Below the pieces are notes generated by a model that was not told where the DNA came from, did no database searches, and worked only from the letters and a program-made list of their open reading frames with translations. From CAZEHS01 sp964424355 (GTDB taxonomy: Bacteria > Bacillota > Clostridia > Peptostreptococcales > Acidaminobacteraceae), in contig CAYRIO010000002.1 of NCBI GenBank assembly GCA_964424355.1, forward strand, positions 124,001-188,000: DNA of 64,000 nucleotides, given 5' to 3'. Each line of letters begins with the position of its first letter. The first letter of the stretch is position 1. The translations under genes and the position numbers were made by a program. Below, piece after piece: positions 62,331 to 64,000 of the stretch.

Positions 62331-63221
62331 ATGCTAAAAAACACACCCATAGGTCAAAACCGGTTCAGTATCCTGTTGTTCTTACTGCCAACGGTGGCGC
62401 TCTTCCTGCTGATTTATGGATTTCCGCTGATCACCCTGTTTTTCACCTCCCTGTTCGATTACCGCATCTTTCCCAACCGGTTTGAATTTGTGGGGCTCGG
62501 CAACTACATTCAACTGTTCACCCAGGATCCCATCTTCCACAAAGCCTTTGCCAACACCATGATCTGGGTGCTGATCCACAGCATCTTCCACGTAGCCCTG
62601 GGGGTTACCGTGGCCCTGGTCCTGGCCCGAAAACCCTTTGGCTGGAAATTTGTCCGCACGGTCTACATGGTTCCCAATATCATTTCCAGTGCGGCCCTGG
62701 CCATGATCTTCATTAATCTGTACAATCCGCAATACGGTCTTATCAACGGCGTTATCCGCCTGATGGGTTTCGCCGGGTTCAGCCAGAACTGGCTTTTCAG
62801 TGAAAGTACGGCCTTTGGGTCCATCACCCTCACCTGGTTCCTGTTTTCCGCCTATACCGCCACCCTGGTGCTGGGCGAAATCGCTGCGATTCCGGAGGAT
62901 ATTTTTGAAGCGGCCCGGATCGATGGGGCTTCACCGCTGCAGATCGATCTGTTCATTACCCTGCCGCTGCTCAGGAATATCATCGGAACAACGGTGATCA
63001 TGGCGGCGACCTATATGCTTCAGATGTTCGATCTGATCTATATGACAACGAAGGGAGGGCCCGGCGATGTCACGATGAACCTGCCCCTCTACCTGTATAA
63101 GACAGCCCTGCTTGAAAACAACTACGGATACGCCAATACCATCGGGGCCACCATCATCCTGGTCGGCATCGTGGCCATGGTTCTGATCACCCGGCTGTTC
63201 CGCATCGGAGAAGCAAAGTGA
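62331..63221 (+). CDS. CUT1 ABC transporter permease (MalF-like)
   Basis: 296 residues from ATG 62331 (GGGGG 7 nt before; ATG 62313 is an alternative). Six membrane helices and the EAA loop for the ATPase (EDIFEAARIDGASPLQIDLFITLPLL) are present. It follows the binding protein gene by 93 nt and precedes the second permease by 20 nt. Confidence 0.93.
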   Translation: MLKNTPIGQNRFSILLFLLPTVALFLLIYGFPLITLFFTSLFDYRIFPNRFEFVGLGNYIQLFTQDPIFHKAFANTMIWVLIHSIFHVALGVTVALVLARKPFGWKFVRTVYMVPNIISSAALAMIFINLYNPQYGLINGVIRLMGFAGFSQNWLFSESTAFGSITLTWFLFSAYTATLVLGEIAAIPEDIFEAARIDGASPLQIDLFITLPLLRNIIGTTVIMAATYMLQMFDLIYMTTKGGPGDVTMNLPLYLYKTALLENNYGYANTIGATIILVGIVAMVLITRLFRIGEAK

Positions 63222-63241
63222 AAATGAGGGAGGGAACACAG

Positions 63242-64000
63242 ATGGATAGCAAACACACCCCTCACCGCTTCCTGGGCGGGCTGAAGGGGATTGGCCGATT
63301 GGGCGCCGCGGCAGGCACCTACGGGTTTCTGGCGATCATCACGCTGATAGCGCTGCTGCCCATGGTCTGGGTCGTGATGTCTTCATTTAAAACGAACGCG
63401 GAAATCCTCAGTTCAGGGCTTTCGCTCCCCACGCATATTGGATTCGGGGGATTTGTCACCGCTTTTAAAATGGCGCCCCTGGCCCTGTTCTTTTTCAACA
63501 GCTTGGTCATCTCAATCATCAGCACGGTCTTCAATGTGCTGGTGGTCTCCATGGCGGCTTACGTCATTGCCCGGTTCGAGTTCCGGTTCAAGAATCTCGT
63601 GATCATTCTGCTGACATCGTCCATGATGATCCCAATGGTGGCGCTGATGCATCCGGTGTTCATGGTCATCAAGACCCTGGGGCTGTACGATACCAAGCTG
63701 GCACTGATCCTGGTGTATTCCGGACTGGGGCTCCCGATGTCCCTGCTGATCCTGCGGAGCTATTTCCTATCCATTCCGGCAGGGCTGGAAGAGGCGGCGG
63801 CCATCGACGGCGCAGGCTTCCTGCGCACGTTCTTCCAGATCATCCTGCCGATTGCCAAACCGGGCCTGGCCAGTGCGGCGGTCCTTCAGTTCCTGCTGTC
63901 GTGGAACGAATTCCTGTTCGCATTGATGCTGACCAGCTCCAAGGATGTGCGGACACTTCCGCTTTCCCTGAGCTATTTCACATCCCAGTTCAGCTTCAAC
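63242..64000 (+). CDS. CUT1 ABC transporter permease (MalG-like), 3' end outside window
   Basis: 253 codons from ATG 63242 (RBS GGGAGGG), still open at the right window edge, so about 20-30 residues are missing. The membrane helices and EAA loop (EEAAAIDGAGFLRTFFQIILPIAKP) are complete. It pairs with the upstream permease to form the translocation channel. Confidence 0.92.
   Translation, partial: MDSKHTPHRFLGGLKGIGRLGAAAGTYGFLAIITLIALLPMVWVVMSSFKTNAEILSSGLSLPTHIGFGGFVTAFKMAPLALFFFNSLVISIISTVFNVLVVSMAAYVIARFEFRFKNLVIILLTSSMMIPMVALMHPVFMVIKTLGLYDTKLALILVYSGLGLPMSLLILRSYFLSIPAGLEEAAAIDGAGFLRTFFQIILPIAKPGLASAAVLQFLLSWNEFLFALMLTSSKDVRTLPLSLSYFTSQFSFN

Overview
The window looks like a chromosome segment of an anaerobic, amino-acid-fermenting Clostridia-type Firmicute. 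The sequence supports this through a D-proline reductase (prd) operon with two in-frame UGA (selenocysteine) codons, a six-gene Rnf complex, and typical Gram-positive clostridial gene orders (maf-radC-mreBCD-PBP2-minCDE-rodA and rng-rplU-prp-rpmA-obgE-yhbY-nadD-yqeK-rsfS). A T-box leader precedes leuS, ribosomal protein L27 carries an N-terminal extension next to the Prp protease, and there is a YesM/YesN-type sensor pair. No genus can be assigned from the sequence alone.

Layout. (1) 1-8.9 kb: the Stickland proline module. It holds the end of the sigma-54 activator prdR, a sigma-54 promoter with an upstream palindrome, then prdC (selenoprotein), prdA (pyruvoyl proprotein), a small conserved gene, prdB (selenoprotein), prdD, prdE and prdF (proline racemase), and finally a TSUP-family permease with its own promoter and structured leader. 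L-proline would be racemised by PrdF and reduced by PrdA/PrdB, with PrdC feeding electrons. (2) 9.0-14.1 kb: a small winged-helix protein, a Cache-domain chemoreceptor, a Cys-rich mini-membrane protein, an HD-GYP phosphodiesterase, a lytic transglycosylase and a SPOR-domain protein. (3) 14.2-19.1 kb: rnfCDGEAB, the ferredoxin:NAD+ ion pump that would link Stickland redox balance to energy conservation. (4) 19.3-29.2 kb: cell shape and division genes. (5) 29.2-41.1 kb: translation and ribosome housekeeping (radical SAM pair, RNase G, L21/Prp/L27, Obg, NadD, RsfS, LeuRS with T-box), then a DauR-like regulator and RidA.

(6) 41.2-45.4 kb: an unusual potassium-channel-like protein carrying about 23 exact 12-residue repeats, a YitT transporter, an M50 protease and tRNA-Pro(GGG). 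(7) 45.4-48.4 kb: an AT-richer, gene-poor stretch downstream of the tRNA with two unrecognised genes that share a domain, plus a transposase fragment; it looks acquired. (8) 48.4-57.2 kb: a DinG/XPD-type helicase with a PD-(D/E)XK nuclease domain, a secreted beta-helix/stalk-domain protein, and an asparaginase-Lrp-aspartate 4-decarboxylase operon that would convert Asn to Asp to Ala. (9) 57.2-64 kb: a YesN/YesM two-component system divergent from a CUT1 sugar ABC transporter (binding protein, permease, and a second permease cut by the window end).

The items most worth a second look are the dodecapeptide-repeat channel, the PrdD/PrdE split exactly at the PrdA self-cleavage site, the selenocysteine read-through of prdC, the sigma-54 control region in which the candidate operator is repeated inside the prdR terminator, and the duplicated-domain lipoprotein locus next to tRNA-Pro.
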